Shown piece by piece: positions 24,804 through 35,523 of a stretch of 64,000 nucleotides of DNA (positions are counted from its first letter, which is position 1; the number at the start of each line of letters is the position of its first letter). The stretch comes from Zea mays. Lineage: Eukaryota; Streptophyta; Magnoliopsida; Poales; Poaceae. The notes under the pieces were generated by a model that saw only the letters and a list, made by a program, of their open reading frames with translations, did no database searches and had not been told where the DNA came from. The stretch lies in assembly GCF_902167145.1 (NCBI RefSeq), contig NC_050097.1, positions 140,765,982-140,829,981 on the forward strand, in the 5' to 3' direction. A program made the position numbers and the translations under genes.

Positions 24804-25368
24804 GTATTGTGCACTCTACAATACCTATACACCTTCTCCTAGGCGGCTATGCCCTGCTGATGTTTGATTTTCTTATTTATATCCTTTGTAGCCAAGGGCT
24901 AGGAGATAGTGTTATAATCCTTTGCATAGTTAGGAGCAAGCAGGGAGTAAAATCGTCATGTCAAAAGGTCAATATAACTAGACGCAGTACTAATTCCAAG
25001 AGCCAGGATCCCAGCAGTAATCACACATGTAAGGGTAGTTTGAAGGAATCATTAGAATAGTCTAGCATGATTTAGCAGGTATTTTACCCAGTCAAAGAAG
25101 AAGAAAACCTGATAAAAGAAAGGGTTTCCCTTATGTTTGTTGAATCCTGATCTATGTGCTTGCAAGTTTCAAACCATCCTAATGCTGGTTCAGTTATAAT
25201 TCGATGACCACCTCGCAATAGACTATGGTTGTATCAAAAGATAATAAACTACAAGTTGGTTATTGTAGGCATCTATATATACTCTAAATAGTACCCAACC
25301 ATAAAAGCATTGTTTTAGAGGATTTTGACAGCGATTATAGTTCACTTTGGGCTATACCTTTTTTGCAG

Positions 25369-25438
25369 GATTCATTCTACCATGCTTTAACTGAGGAGCA
25401 ATCTAAGCATCTGCAAGACTACAACTTTGATCACCCCG
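25369..25438 (+). pseudogene. Captured exon of a uridine kinase-like gene
   Basis: A clean internal exon: acceptor TTTTTTGCAG, then DSFYHALTEEQSKHLQDYNF and DHP, then donor G|GTACTT. In plant uridine/cytidine kinase (UKL) proteins this segment follows the strand ending in the QDSFY motif, which belongs to the nucleoside-binding core. Only this one exon is recognisable and it sits 0.6 kb from helicase sequence, so it is a captured fragment, not a gene. Confidence 0.75.
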
Positions 25439-26363
25439 GTACTTGATATGCAATAATGTGAAACATGTTTTACTTATCTTTTAGTTTCTGGGATTTAGTT
25501 CACCTTAGCTAAGATTATTTTCATTTTTTCCTTGTACTTGCTGATAACTTTTGGAGTGCATCGGAAGGTTAAAATTTTGACAGGCCATAAATATTCCTAT
25601 ATATGATTTTAAGAATCACAGACGATGCTCTAAAAAGTTTACGAAGGTAGTGTAATAAACTATTGGTGTGAATAAAACAGTTCTCTTTTTATTTGCAATC
25701 TAATTTGTGTAACCTTAGTTACAAAGTTTTTATAGATATCAAAACTATATAAAACTTGGTGGCATGCCACAGATGTTATTTATTGTGACCAGACCCAAAT
25801 GAATTATGATTTGATTTTACTTTGCACTCTTCTTATGATACAAATCATTGGTCATTGTTTTGTTAAGTCGATGAATCTGATGTCATCATTTTAGAGCAAA
25901 GGGAAGGAACATGTTTCAGAAAAATTGGGACTATAACATTGTATGGACATATAATTTGCTATTTTCTATGCATGTTTTTGGCCTTTCCGAAACTATTAAG
26001 TTCTGGTACATATTTCATTGATGAGTGTTTCTTAATGTTTTTGAAATAAATTATGATTGAAATTTTCTGTTACTTTAATTATTATGCTTTTCCCTATATA
26101 ATATATAGATAGTTGAACATTGTGGTTGTTCATAAAAATGACACATCCTATTTTCATTGTTATCAAGTACCAGAGTTTTTCCTAGTGCACATGTGAAAGA
26201 ATCTCCTGGAAGTTCTGGGTCTTCGTAGAAGATTATTTGTTGATTGTTCTATCAACTTTTCATTTCATCAAGCACTACCCTCTATTGTTCCATATTTTAG
26301 GATAGAAAATGAATTGGAATGTTTGAAATCTTTTGTATCATGATTGTTTGCCCTGCATTTCAG

Positions 26364-26424
26364 GATCTGTTCACATGGGAGTTGTATTTTGCATGAAGTT
26401 CTATGCAGTGTCTATTGTTCGAAG
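26364..26424 (+). pseudogene. Exon-like fragment, unrecognised
   Basis: Bounded by a good acceptor (CTGCATTTCAG) and donor (GAAG|GTAAAT), with an open frame reading SVHMGVVFCMKFYAVSIVRR. I do not recognise the family. By position between other captured exons it is probably also a host gene piece. Confidence 0.35.
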
Positions 26425-26800
26425 GTAAATCTAGAATAATTTTTGATAGAAAGTTTGACACTTAATAGGAAATAAAATTTAAAATGTTAGGTGGTGTACT
26501 CATCTGTATTTTTCACTATTCTTTGTTTTCTTGCATTCTGTGAGATGCATGTCTTGTCGTGTGATAAAAAATAGAAATGATATATGAAAAAGCAAAAAGG
26601 AAGTATGAATAATTTGTAATTTCGTTAATATATATTCAGTCAGATATTCAGTCTTTCTCGGACTCCCTGAAGTCTCGCTTAAATGTTGTCTCTATGAAAT
26701 ATGAATAATTTGTAATTTCGTTAATATATATTTTGTTTTAAACCTTACATCATAATGAATTTTTATCCTTAAGCTTCGTAGTGATTCTATATAGTCCAGG

Positions 26801-27039
26801 TACAAAGAATCTATTACAAAGAGTACTCGAGCGTGAAGGAGAAACTGTTTTCACGTAATTCATCCATGGCGAATCTTGGTTCTAAAGTGAGAAGAGAAGT
26901 TAATGCTCGAATTGCATCCGTATCACGGATGATGGAGCGTCTAGAAACTAGTGGAAATAGCAGAACGAGTGATAGACCGACAACATCCACTTCTGAAGTT
27001 CCTCCTGCTACGAAATCATCCAATGAAAGGGTTACATAG
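26801..27039 (+). pseudogene. Exon-like fragment, basic/Ser-rich C-terminal-like sequence, unrecognised
   Basis: After an acceptor-like TATAGTCCAG the frame reads VQRIYYKEYSSVKEKLFS, then SKVRREVNARIASVSRMMER, then a Ser/Thr-rich tail and a stop at 27037-27039. It looks like real conserved protein sequence, with a helical charged region. I cannot name its family. It may belong to the CACTA protein or to another captured gene. Confidence 0.4.
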
Positions 27040-27232
27040 AGCAACTCTGATGCTGCTACTGCTGGTGGTGGTACTACCACTACGAGTACCAGTGCTAGCA
27101 ACTTTTCCGCCCCTTGTGTTGCGATGTCCGGTTCAAATTAGCACATGTAAGGGTCTCAGAAAGAAGGTTAGATATTTCTTTTTAATTGAACTGTTGTTTT
27201 ACCTTTTTCCTTGCTTGCTTTTGCTTTTGCAG

Positions 27233-27302
27233 AGCTGATGAACTGCAAACAACGCTTATGGAGATGGTTAAGCAAGACATTAGACACCAATTAAGTGCAA
27301 AG
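27233..27302 (+). pseudogene. Captured exon of a TBC-domain RabGAP gene (C-terminal coiled-coil region)
   Basis: Acceptor TTTTGCAG, then ADELQTTLMEMVKQDIRHQL and SAK, donor AAG|GTATAG. Plant TBC/RabGAP proteins carry a closely similar ADELETALMEMVKQDNRRQL-like segment in the coiled coil after the GAP domain. Only this exon is recognised. It sits inside the CACTA element next to unrelated exons. Confidence 0.65.
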
Positions 27303-28221
27303 GTATAGAGTACTTTCCTATTAATTACATAGAAAATATTCAAGTAAGGTCTGTGTAGGCTGGTACATCGCCTAATCGGGCGCTTCCTTCTAGTCTCTAT
27401 TTATTTGTCAAAAAAACATGCAAAAAACATGTCAAATACTTCTTCGATGATGTTTATTGAGTACTCTAATTATTTTGCAACTCACTTTCTTCTTTGGTTC
27501 GATCAGGTACAGTTTAGTTGGCATGCAACTCACTTTCTACTTTGCAGGTCTTTTTATGTCACGCCAACATCCATAACAGATTAAAACTGAATGTATTTTA
27601 GAGGAAATGGACTACTCAGATCAGGTAGGTGTTCCAATCTCTTTGCATCATATAACAAAACTGAACGTATTAGAGGAAATAGACTGCTTAGGTGCTTCAA
27701 TCTCTATGCATCAGATCTTTGAGATGGATTGGCACCTAGAAGAAGTCAACACTGGAGATTGTTAATACGATTGGTAGGAACTATAAATAGAGTTGGACCT
27801 AGATGGCTATGCTAAGGTGTATGTATATGTGTATGTGTATGGTATGGGGTATTTCAGATGTGTATCGTATGGGGTGCTTGAGAGCAGCAAGCATGCAGAT
27901 CTTCAAATTGAGATGGAGGTTGCCGAGAAGGGGTCTGTACACACTCTTGGTAATGCCCGTGTCTTATTTTCTCTGAAGAAGACTGGTCATTTCGACATTC
28001 TTGCTTTTATTGATGGTGTTAGTTACGTATGTTTATTGATTTCACTATTTTTTCCTGCAGGAAGTTCAAGTTGATCGAAAGCGGAGAGCTGGAGCTGATC
28101 AATCCCTTAACAGGTCAGTACTCAGTACTAAACGGAATAACACAATGGTATGAATGCATTACCATGAATTCCATCCTAGTTTTAAATTTTTCAAGCTGTC
28201 ATTTATCCAATAACTCTACAG

Positions 28222-28583
28222 GAGGATGAAAACGAAGATGATGAGTACGAGGAACTGCACTCACACTATTTATTAGTAAGAATTCTTATGCATCCTGCAT
28301 ATTTATATCTACTTGCTAACCACTAACATCCAAAATTCACTTGTAGGTTTCCACAGATATTTTCTTAAAGAGCACAAGATATCCAAACAGGAAGGTTGCC
28401 TTAGGCAGAGTACTTAGCCAAGACCCCAAAACCAAAGTTGGAGATGTTGCTTTAGGCAAAGAATTTTGGATGGTGCGTGTTAGTCTGGTATCTATGCGCG
28501 ATGAACAACTAATAAGGCCATATAACAACTTCAAGGTTCTTAGACAAGTAGGCAATAATCCAATTGCATGGCCTTCAAGTTGT
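28222..28583 (+). pseudogene. TNP1/En-Spm type transposon protein remnant (Transposase_23-like)
   Basis: Two exons join in frame: 28222-28275 (acidic, EDENEDDEYEELH) and 28347-28583. The second encodes KVALGRVLSQDPKTKVGDVA, then LGKEFWMVRV and RPYNNFKVLRQ up to AWPSSC, ending at the donor GT|GTAAG. This is the conserved C-terminal domain of TNP1/En-Spm type proteins of plant CACTA elements. An additional exon-like piece at 28061-28113 does not join in frame. The upstream protein is replaced by unrelated sequence, so the gene is a remnant, but it confirms the CACTA identity. Confidence 0.75.
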
Positions 28584-28916
28584 GTAAGTTCATCACTTCA
28601 CTTAACAAGACATTATTCTCCTCATTATTGCATTTGGTTAAAGTATTCTAATTCCTTTTGTAGATTGAAAAGGTTAACTGATAACATGGGACGAATAATA
28701 GCGTCAGGATTGCTAAGGTATTTAATTGGCCCCATAAATACTCTATATCTCCCATAAATAGAGACATCAAGTTTGAGCTAATAGGTTAGGAGACATCAGT
28801 GTGTTACATGTACATATATAAATTTGGGCAGGGCCATTCATATGGAAAGCCCTCACTGATATATGACACTAATAAAACCATAGTAGGGTGCACAACTTCT
28901 TCAGTAACTAGTTTAT

Positions 28917-29528
28917 TGTTGGGGACTTGTTCTCAAATGCTATGAATTGAAAACAAGGCAACATAAAATGTTAAATATTAAAGCTCTTCGTCCGCTGAAG
29001 CATTATTTCCCTGAGGATTTAATGAGCTTCGGACGAAGGTTAAAGATGATGAACTACGAAGGTCTCACCTTCGTAGTTAGAAGTAAAATAATGCAGAATA
29101 AAATATAAGACATTAAAGAATATTAAGAATATTAAGAATAGCTCATTTTATCATATAAACTGAGATATTAAAACATGATGTTTGATTACATTTATACCTT
29201 TGCCTTGACAGAGAACAATAATTCTAGAGTAATGCGTTAGCAGTTACAGGATTCCGTGAACAGTAAAGGAATACTGTTCACTATTTATAGGCACAGGACA
29301 CAACCTGTGAGGAATTACAATCATGCCCCTCATAAAAGTTTACAACAATGACTCAGACCCTTATGGACTAAAAGGTCATTCTATCTTTAAGTCGGTTCGA
29401 CCCTTCATCTTCGGATATGCTATAATACCGAAGCTTCATGAATGGTACCTTCGGCATCACGTACGAGCAGCTTCAGCCCAAGTTGTTTCTTTCCGCAGGA
29501 CCTTCGGCGACGAAGCATGGTCCCAACA
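28917..29528 (+). mobile_element. Solo LTR of the CCTTCG family, TSD TTTAT
   Basis: 612 bp with termini TGTTGGGGACTTG...TCCCAACA and exact 5-bp duplications TTTAT at 28912-28916 and 29529-29533. Same family as the LTR at 2888-3558, in the opposite orientation. It contains the family's TATTTATAGGC block. A solo LTR with intact duplications means a full element inserted and was then removed by LTR-LTR recombination. It is nested in the CACTA element. Confidence 0.95.
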
Positions 29529-29533
29529 TTTAT

Positions 29534-30400
29534 ATTCAGTGGGAGAGGGAGAGCTTGGGATTTTGGTGAGGAGCACAAGCAAAAAATGGCAGCAATATGA
29601 CATGGCTGGGTCAAACTGAGTAGTGTGCTCTAGCAAAAATATTAATATTCATGAATCATTTCACATTGAAGCTTCCCTAACTCAATCAGATTTTCTTTTG
29701 AAGTTGTTGCAATCAGATATATAGTAATAAACATGGTTGTGTTTTACTGAGATTGATCTTTTACAATCACAAAAAACAAACATGTGTGTGATGTTATGTC
29801 CATTAGAATAAGTTTGTTGCTAGAGCAAACTGGCTGTCTCAAGAAAAGGTAGGAGTGGTAGGAACCTAGCAACTATCGATTTCTTTTGCACATATATTTT
29901 TCTAAAATGCTTTCTTGTTGTTGATCAGTTTCAGTACCTAGGATGAAGTTTCAGAGCTGCCAGCTGATTTCAGTTTCAGAGCCGCTAGATTCCAGTTTCA
30001 GAGCTAGTTTCAGAGCTGCACTATGGATCCACACTTGATTATATTTTCTTTTCAGTTTTAGAGCTCCAAGATTTATACAGAATTTGAAGATTATGCTACC
30101 GAAAAAGCTTTCCTAATTTACCTAGGATGAAGTTCAATATTGTTCAGAATATTGTTTAGGATGAGTCATATGTTTTTATCTTTGTCTCCAGAAATATTTG
30201 TATACGCTTCAAGTGGTGATTATTTTAAGTTGTGCTACTCTATATATTGACTATTTTATTTCAATGAGAAATGGTTTGTCCATTACAATTGTGTTTATGC
30301 CTGGGATGAATTGGAGCTTCTAATTTTACTAATGGCAAATGATGTTGTATATTATTTTGTACTCAATAAATGGTTTATTTCTTGCCACACATATATGTGC
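29534..30400. other. Non-coding part of the CACTA element
   Basis: AT-rich. A short cluster of imperfect direct repeats built on TTTCAGAGC(T/C)GC is present at about 29930-30065. No gene seen. Confidence 0.5.
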
Positions 30401-31709
30401 TCTCACAAATCCATTCTAAATGTTTCCATTGTTATACGGTTCAATAACATTGCAACACATAAATGTGTTGCCATAAATCTAAACAAAAAAATGTTGCCAA
30501 ATCCAATACGGGTCAACCCGTCTTTGCCGGTACAAACACATGTGAGTGTTGCAGTAGGAAATAAATATCCGTTGCGCCGCAGCAACACTTATACCCATGG
30601 CTTACCAACATATATATAAGTGTTGCAGTAGTCTCTAGCAACAGCAGTATAGGCAACACATAATTATGTGTTGGTATAACCCTTAGCAACACTTATTTTA
30701 ACTTCAAGCAACGCATAAAAGTGTTGCAATAGGGGGGGTATTTTTGTAGTGATAAAACATAAACAAAGTCAGAAAATCATGAAACTTATCGAGATGTCAT
30801 GATATCATATGTAAAGGTTGTGATAAAAATTTGACAGAGTTTCGTGAAAGTTGTCACCCACTATGTGTACAAACTTAGTCGACCTTCACATGAAATCATG
30901 AAACTTTTATGGATGCCGGCTAGGTTTATACACATAGTGCGTGACAACTTTCACGAAACTTTGTCAAATTTTTATTACAGACTCTACATATGATATCATG
31001 ACATCTTAACAAGTTTCAAGATTTTCTGACTTTGTTTATGCTTTATACAATTTTAAAACAACTGGATCGCAAGTTCGCTGTTATGTTTCGTGAGCATAAT
31101 GTTCGAAAATTCCGGTATGTCTTGAAACATGTCGTAACATGTGCTAAATAACATGAATATCATTTTCGCATTCATTGTTTTCTATTTTTTGAGTGACTTG
31201 CAGTTCAAATCTGAATTATCTGAAGAAATTCAATTAAACGAACTAAATCTAATAGTTTTAGCAAACGCTTTGATAATTGTGCCAAAATTAAAACATGTAG
31301 GTCTATATACTATAGAAACACACCACAAAAAGTTTGAAGAAAAAAGAATAAAAATAAAAATATACTTTGTCGAGTGTCAAGGAAAGACACTTGACAAAAT
31401 AGTGGTTTGTTGAGTGTTTGCTAGGTGACACTCGGCAAATAATATAATTTGTCGAGTGTCAACGACTGACACTCGGCAAAATTAACGGCCGTCAACTATA
31501 GACGACTGCTGATGGCCCTTTGTCGAGTGTCGTTTTATGCCGAGTGTTTCGCCCTCGGTAAACGAGTTCTATGTTGAGAGTTTTAGTTCGCCGAGAGTAG
31601 CACTCGGCAAAGAGCCGAATTCCGGTAGTGGAATTATATTTATGACCTTGCACCTTTATGTTCCTTCAAAGAAAGCTTGGGAACCGCACCATTAACCATA
31701 TATCGTTTT

Positions 31710-32310
31710 GATCCATTAAACACAAATGAAACTGATCAGATACACTATGTACTATTTCATGATTATTATAACAAATAACTTTGTTGTTGATGTTTGAACA
31801 AACCATAATTTTAGTTAAACCTAACAAATTTTTGTTATCGATTAAGCATGCATTGGCATTTGTGATGTTTATAGAAAGGGTGCTCTCCTCCATTTGGAGC
31901 AGTGGGAGTCGTATATATAAGTATGCACACTGAATATTAAAAAGCTATTAAAAATGGGCATTAAAAAGCTATTAAAAAGGGCATTAAAAAAGCTATTAAG
32001 TATGCACAGTGAGAGTCATTTGGTGAGTACTATTTATGTAGTCGATCACTTCTCTGAAGGAAGTACTATATATACTGTTTTTTACTAACCATTCTTCGCC
32101 TACCAATAGACAAGGAGCGTATCAGCTGGAGTATTCATTAAAGAAGGGCTAGAATGGCAAGTTGTAGCATGGGAAAGGGGGGCAAAAGGAAATTCACGGC
32201 CGACAAGTTGCACTGTTTTTGCACTGATGTCTCAGCCAACATACGTGGCTAAAGTTTCTCCTCAGCCCGTTAATACATAGCCTCGACATCGGATGATGCT
32301 CAAGGATCAA
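31710..32310 (+). repeat. Copy 1 of a diverged 0.6 kb direct duplication
   Basis: Shares long similar stretches with 33225-33830: ACACTATGTACTATTTCATG, AAGCATGCATTG, GTATATATAAGTATGCA, AAGGAAGTACTATATATA, ATTCTTCGCCTAC, GCATGGGAAAGG, TTTTTGCACTGATGT. A TATA-like run (about 31910) precedes a 28-codon frame starting MGKGGKRKFT (ATG about 32171). The gap between copies (32311-33224) is unrelated. Confidence 0.75.
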
Positions 32311-33224
32311 ATAGGTTGACTAGAGGGAGGTAAATGGAAGCATGTAGAATTTTTAGCGCTTAGACAATTTTATTTTGAATTCCAATGTTACACACTAACA
32401 TCTTCAAAAGTTTCGGTGACATACATGAGCCTAACAAAAGAAACGGGTCGCAAAACAGACACCAAAAGAACGAAACAATCCAAATTTTGGCCGCTAACTT
32501 AGACTGTTTTCAGTAATTTAAATTGCAGTTTTCGAAAGCAAAACCGATCCGAACGGGCTCTGATTGAGCTGAAATTTTGCACACACCTTAACAATTGAGT
32601 TTCTAAGGTGTCCACAAAATTTGAACACAAACGGTTTTATAATTCAATCATAGATAAAAAACCCGAACTAGACTTGGGTTTAGTTGGGGGTTTTATCCAA
32701 TGATCAATCTAATAAAAACATGTCTGTAAGATGAATAAAATCATACAAGAATTTTGGAATGATGTCAGGATTGTTTCTAGTCCATAGATTATCCCCAAAA
32801 ATCTCTACTAAACGAGTGAAGGTAAGAATCAACTTGAAACGCAAGTAGAGGGGTTAAGAAGAAAAAAATTCAAACACAAACACCAATCAAATCTGAGACG
32901 GAGGAAAAAACATGAGAACTTGCGTGTAGTTTTGGCCACACTTTCTCAAAAACTCGAACACATAGACACCATGGTTCAAAGTAACCTACAGAGAAACTAG
33001 AGCACTACTACAAAAAACTAAGTGCTAGAGGGGAAATTAGGAGATAGTCAAGTTGAGAACGCCTAAAGAGATACCTCCACAACTGGCATTCTCCTCCATT
33101 TATATAGGGTTATCCTACTTCCCTAAACTACTACTAAATACATAGAGCTTATCCACTCAGCGAGGAACAAAATGGACTAAATCCTGGATTTTTTATCTGA
33201 TGACCACATGCTTCTCACGAAGTT
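32311..33224. other. Spacer between the duplicated blocks
   Basis: About 0.9 kb of AT-rich non-coding DNA. Its left edge (GTTGACTAGAGGGAGGTAAA) resembles sequence often seen in grass copia LTRs, so it may be an LTR fragment. No TG/CA ends or duplications could be defined. Confidence 0.3.
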
Positions 33225-33830
33225 GCTTCACAAATGAAACTGGTCAAATACACTATGTACTATTTCATGGTTATTATAACAAATAACTTTTTTGGTGAAG
33301 TTTCCAAGGACTATAGTTGTAGTTAAAGCTAACATTTTTGCTGAAAATGAAGCATGCATTGTCATTTTGTTGTTTATAGAAAGAATGCTCTCCTGAGGAC
33401 TTAGAGTCGTATATATATAAGTATGCAGAGGCATTCATGTTATTTTCTATACTTTTGAATGAAGATTAACAAACTATGTATTTATATTGGGCATAAACGG
33501 TGGGTACTATTAATATAACCGAGCACTTCTCTCAAGGAAGTACTATATATATACTGTTCTTACAAGCCATTCTTCGCCTACGGGATCGTATCAGGTGGAG
33601 TATGCATAAAAAGAGCTAGAAACGGCGAGAGAAAGTTGTGGTTGTAGCATGGGAAAGGGAGGCAAAAAGGAATTCACGGTCAGCAAGATCCTCCGTTTTT
33701 GCACTGATGTTCCATCCAACTTAGATAACAGCTAAAGTTTCTCCTCGGCTCGTTAATACGTAGTCTCAAAAGCTGATGATGTTACATCGGATGACCTTGC
33801 TCGATCAGCTAGGGTTGATGTTTTTTGACG
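33225..33830 (+). repeat. Copy 2 of the diverged 0.6 kb direct duplication
   Basis: Counterpart of 31710-32310. The short frame is kept here too (ATG at about 33649, MGKGGKKEFT, 28 codons), and both copies end at the same aligned GCTAAAG stop. A TATA-like TATATATATAAG lies about 240 bp upstream of the ATG. I do not recognise the peptide. Confidence 0.75.
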
Positions 33831-34676
33831 AGAAACATTGACATGTGTCCATACAGATTGTTTCAGAAGGCCATACAAGTTGTAGCAGGCAGAGGACTTT
33901 CGATACTATATCTAGAGTACTAATGAGCTCAACCCGCATGGATGCTCACATCTCTGGTGATATCTACTCATCAATACATTTGTGGTCAAGATCATTTTTA
34001 TTAACTGTACACATATAAAATACATTTTATTCAGTGCATTAAATTTAGTAGATACTCTCCCAATACTTATAACTTCAAATTTTATTTTAGGGAAAACTAA
34101 AAAATGGTACCCAACCGTTCCCAATTTGTTCTCCTTTTTCTATGGTAGGCGGAAAAGCTCCAGGTGCGCCGAAATATTTGCAACGGACTTCTGGTCGGCT
34201 GGTCCCAATCCTGTTTTCTCGTTTTCCCGCGTCCACTGATTCGCTTCGCGCCGGCGTCCGCGAGCCGGTGGTGCGCGCTGCAGTAGCCGAGGCACGTACG
34301 CGAGCAACCACGAGCCTGCGACACCACCCCCGCAGCATGGTTGCTTTCGAACCACCGGAATGCGACGGAGATGATGCTGACATCACAGTGGGGCTTTGTC
34401 GTGGAAATAGGGCTGGCAATGGGCTATAAATTTTGCACTATAAGATTTAAGAATCGAAGCGGGTTAGGATCGGGTTCTATTTCTAGTCATTTTTGAGCTA
34501 TAATTTATTTAGGGCCTTAACATTTTGTGAAGAACTATTTGGATCACAATCCATTACCACCCCTACGTGGAATCCAAGGCGATGGGCTTTGCCGCGGACA
34601 CAGGGAAGGCACGTGGCTGGTGCACACCAGGTGTTTGTGCGAATGTGTTACCCATGTTCTATGTCTACACTCGCAG
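33831..34676. other. Mostly non-coding; GC-rich island 34140-34420
   Basis: AT-rich up to about 34090, then a GC-rich stretch with overlapping open frames on both strands and no recognisable protein. From about 34410 a GGGCTGGCAATGGGC stretch is seen, a common grass repeat sequence. The last 100 bp look intron-like and run into the acceptor at 34676. Confidence 0.4.
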
Positions 34677-34792
34677 GTCCTGATGTCGATCTGCTAGAGA
34701 AAATGCTCCAGTACGAGCCGACGAAGCGGATCCCCGCGAAGAAGGCCCTGGAGCACCCCTACTTCAACGTTGTGAGGAACAAAATGCACTGA
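34677..34792 (+). pseudogene. Last-exon fragment of a B2-type cyclin-dependent kinase (CDKB2-like)
   Basis: Acceptor ACTCGCAG, then GPDVDLLEKMLQYEPTKRIP, then AKKALEHPYFNVV and a stop at 34790-34792. This is the C-terminal end of the kinase domain (subdomain XI, with the invariant Arg in TKRI and the HPYF end) and best resembles plant CDKB2, which acts at G2/M. No other exon of the kinase is recognisable in the 5 kb around it, so it is an isolated fragment, probably carried here by a transposon. Confidence 0.75.
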
Positions 34793-35010
34793 CTCCGTGT
34801 GTGTGTTGAGCTCTCCTGAAGCAGTGCTCTTGCTACCAGGGTACAGTAGCCCATCTAACTAATTCAAAAGATTTTTAGGTTAAAAATACGAATTTGTTGG
34901 ATACTTAATTTTTTTTTTGGAAAAGAAGAGTTTAAAGAGATCCCAAAAATCAGGTATTGTGAGATATATTTTTAGGAGCATTTGGAGATTCTCTATGGTG
35001 TAACACCTTT

Positions 35011-35523
35011 TCTTCTAGTCCCATAATATAAGGGGTACTCCATGTAAGGGCCCCTTTGGTAGGACTTATTTTTCAGCTTCGGCTCTGGCTCATGCAAAAG
35101 TTGTGCCAAACATCTCTTTTTCAAATGGCTTCACCAGTGAAGTGCTTTTCCAAAATGAACTAGAGGGCATGAGCCAAAAAAAGTGGCTCACCCGGCTTCA
35201 TCTCACGTCATTTTTGCACAATAGCCCTCCCACCAGTCCAAATTATTATTTTTTGGTCCTGCCCTCAATCCCTAGCCACGTACAGGAGAGATCGACCAGT
35301 ACAGGGTCTTTCTGAAAAACAACCTATAAGCCGTTTTGCCAAATGATTTTTCAGAATGACTTTAGCTCATCTAAAGAAGTGGCTTCACCTCGTGAGCCAG
35401 AGCCAAAGCCGTTTTTGGAGAAGCCAGAGCCCTGCCAAAGGGGCCCTAAACTTGTATATATCAATGCAGTAGTACTAATTTAGATAGAGAATTAAATATA
35501 TTTCTCGGTGAACGGAGCGAGTA
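35011..35523. mobile_element. Probable Stowaway-type MITE split by another MITE
   Basis: Left part TCTAGTCCCATAATATAAGG and right end GGTGAACGGAGCGAGTA resemble the two ends of Stowaway elements (CTCC(G/C)TCCCATAATATAAG ... GAACGGAGGGAGTA). Interrupted at 35047-35447. Ends are degenerate and a TA duplication cannot be shown. Confidence 0.45.
35047..35447. mobile_element. MITE with AGGGCCCCTTTGG inverted ends (about 400 bp)
   Basis: Left end AGGGCCCCTTTGGTAGG and right end CCTGCCAAAGGGGCCCT are inverted repeats. Subterminal GGCTCTGGCTCA and TGAGCCAGAGCC are also inverted. No coding capacity. The sequence is typical of hAT-like MITEs, but an exact 8-bp duplication is not visible. Confidence 0.7.

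Larger units (their letters stand above)
23698..30751 (+). mobile_element. CACTA element with captured gene exons, TSD ATA
   Basis: The right end reads inward CACTACAAAAATACCCCCC. The left end reads AACTACAAAACAAACCCCCC, the same terminus with the first base changed. Three-base duplications ATA flank it (23695-23697 and 30752-30754). Subterminal regions contain many inverted and direct copies of a GCAACACTTATG-like motif (23715-23960 and 30400-30735). Inside is a remnant of a TNP1/En-Spm type protein (28222-28583). Also present are exons of at least three unrelated host genes (DEAH helicase, uridine kinase, RabGAP). It is interrupted by a solo LTR at 28917-29528. It interrupts the left arm of the foldback element. 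Confidence 0.88.
15292..31630. mobile_element. CACTA-type foldback element, in three pieces around two insertions
   Basis: Own sequence is 15292-15531, 23540-23697 and 30752-31630. The right end reads inward CACTACCGGAATTCGGCTC, the well known grass CACTA terminus, followed by many copies of TTTGCCGAGTGTC. The right arm (about 30930-31630) is an inverted copy of the left arm. For example, CAATCCAGTTGTTTTAAAAT at about 23672 is mirrored near 31035-31060, and ATATAGACCTACATATTC near 15420 is mirrored near 31300. The centre of the hairpin is near 30890. The outermost roughly 190 bp of the left arm, including its terminus, is missing where the inverted LTR abuts (15291). No coding sequence is present, so it is a non-autonomous hairpin element. 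Confidence 0.8.
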
